From: an uncultured Eubacteriales bacterium
Lineage (GTDB): Bacteria > Bacillota > Clostridia > Christensenellales > Aristaeellaceae
NCBI GenBank assembly: GCA_902796025.1
Contig: CADBNW010000121.1
Location: forward strand, 1 to 43,035
Reading direction: 5' to 3'
DNA: 43,035 bases
Of the stretch, positions 42,689 through 43,035 are shown one piece after another. The position numbers were made by a program, and so were the translations under genes. The notes under the pieces were generated by a model that was not told the DNA's origin, searched no databases, and was given only the letters and a program-made list of their open reading frames with translations. The first letter of the stretch is position 1. The number at the start of each line of letters is the position of its first letter.

Positions 42689-43035
42689 GCCTCAGCGGTC
42701 TTTGCCGCTTCGAGCCAGATGGCGCACTCCATGCGCTTTTTGAACAGCTCGCAGCCGCTTTCGTAGATGCCTTTTACGCTGCCGGTCGCGTGGTAGGCGT
42801 TGGCCGCGCAGCCGCCGGAGCAGTACATCCGCGCCCAGCAGGTGCGGCATTCCTCGCGGGCGTAGACGTTGCACTGGGCAAACTCCTGCTGCGCCACGAG
42901 GTTCGTGACGCCCTCAAACACGCTGCCCAGACGGAAGCGCTCCTCGCCCACGAACTGGTGGCAGGGGTACAGGTCGCCCCAGGGGGTCACGGCCATGTAC
43001 TCGGTGCCGCTGCCGCAGCCGGAGATGCGCTTGTA
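42685..43035 (-). CDS. scfB: SCIFF peptide radical SAM maturase, C-terminal 116 residues (cut by window edge)
   Basis: The visible part is the SPASM auxiliary-cluster domain of the enzyme that forms thioether cross-links in SCIFF peptides (CteB/ScfB): GCGSGTEYMAVTPWGDLYPC, HQFVGEERFRLGSVFEG, then CNVYAREECRTCWARMYCSG and GCAANAYHATGSVKGIYESG with the cluster-binding cysteines. This ending is close to invariant in Clostridia. The scfA peptide gene would lie outside the window. Confidence 0.92.
   Translation of the reverse strand, partial: YKRISGCGSGTEYMAVTPWGDLYPCHQFVGEERFRLGSVFEGVTNLVAQQEFAQCNVYAREECRTCWARMYCSGGCAANAYHATGSVKGIYESGCELFKKRMECAIWLEAAKTAEA

Overview
The window comes from a GC-rich member of the Clostridia (Bacillota), probably a gut commensal. 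The evidence is: strong sigma-A style promoters and GGAGG ribosome sites; the end of a SCIFF-peptide radical SAM maturase, a family largely confined to Clostridia; an L10 leader in front of rplJL; a YtcP/LplB-type sugar importer; and an F-type ATP synthase whose c subunit has a sodium-type ion site. No plasmid, rRNA or CRISPR array is visible.

Layout. 1-2480 (minus): a membrane protein, an Lrp/AsnC regulator, a class I aminotransferase and the first 35 codons of an unrecognised gene. 2525-7870 (minus): an MscS channel, then a polyamine import operon (XRE-cupin regulator, potA, potB, potC, potD) with its promoter and candidate operators. 7927-8838: a DUF4160/DUF2442 pair and copy 1 of a structured intergenic repeat. 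8914-12250: divergent GH28 polygalacturonase and GH51 arabinofuranosidase, both without signal peptides, i.e. cytoplasmic breakdown of pectic oligosaccharides. 12274-15930 (minus): a four-gene surface-polysaccharide operon (sugar-phosphate transferase, epimerase, glycosyltransferase, acetyltransferase). 16100-18116 (plus): two YtcP/LplB-type permeases without a binding protein, then repeat copy 2. 18473-21016 (minus): a 795-residue AAA+ protein of unknown role. 21080-23000 (minus): a ferredoxin-fused aldo/keto reductase, repeat copy 3 and a small orphan protein. 23182-30440 (minus): the complete ATP synthase operon atpZ-I-B-E-F-H-A-G-D-C. 30480-32940: an AT-rich, degraded mobile island with phage MuF/PBECR toxin remains, a promoterless toxin cassette, an apparently free-standing small RNA, a restriction-gene fragment and a Phd/ParE toxin-antitoxin pair. 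32941-33490: four tRNA genes in two divergent pairs, all with C34 anticodons. 33506-36051: surE, a membrane protein and a two-gene chromate-type transporter. 36141-37349: L10 leader, rplJ and rplL. 37359-39354: a two-component system. 39429-40106: a lone IS630-type DNA-binding protein. 40124-43035 (minus): SCIFF maturase end, an Orn/Lys/Arg decarboxylase and a CARF-DUF1887 (Card1/Can2-like) protein outside any CRISPR locus.

How it fits together: polyamine uptake and a polyamine-forming decarboxylase occur together; pectin-type oligosaccharides would enter through the YtcP-type importer and be cut in the cytoplasm; energy conversion is probably sodium-coupled. The most interesting items are the three-copy repeat (about 270-285 bp) whose stems show compensatory changes and whose wobble pairs all point to the same RNA sense strand, the apparently autonomous structured RNA at 31398-31507 next to a start-less toxin cassette, the orphan Card1-like effector, and an ATP synthase a subunit with about 67 extra residues between its two key polar positions.
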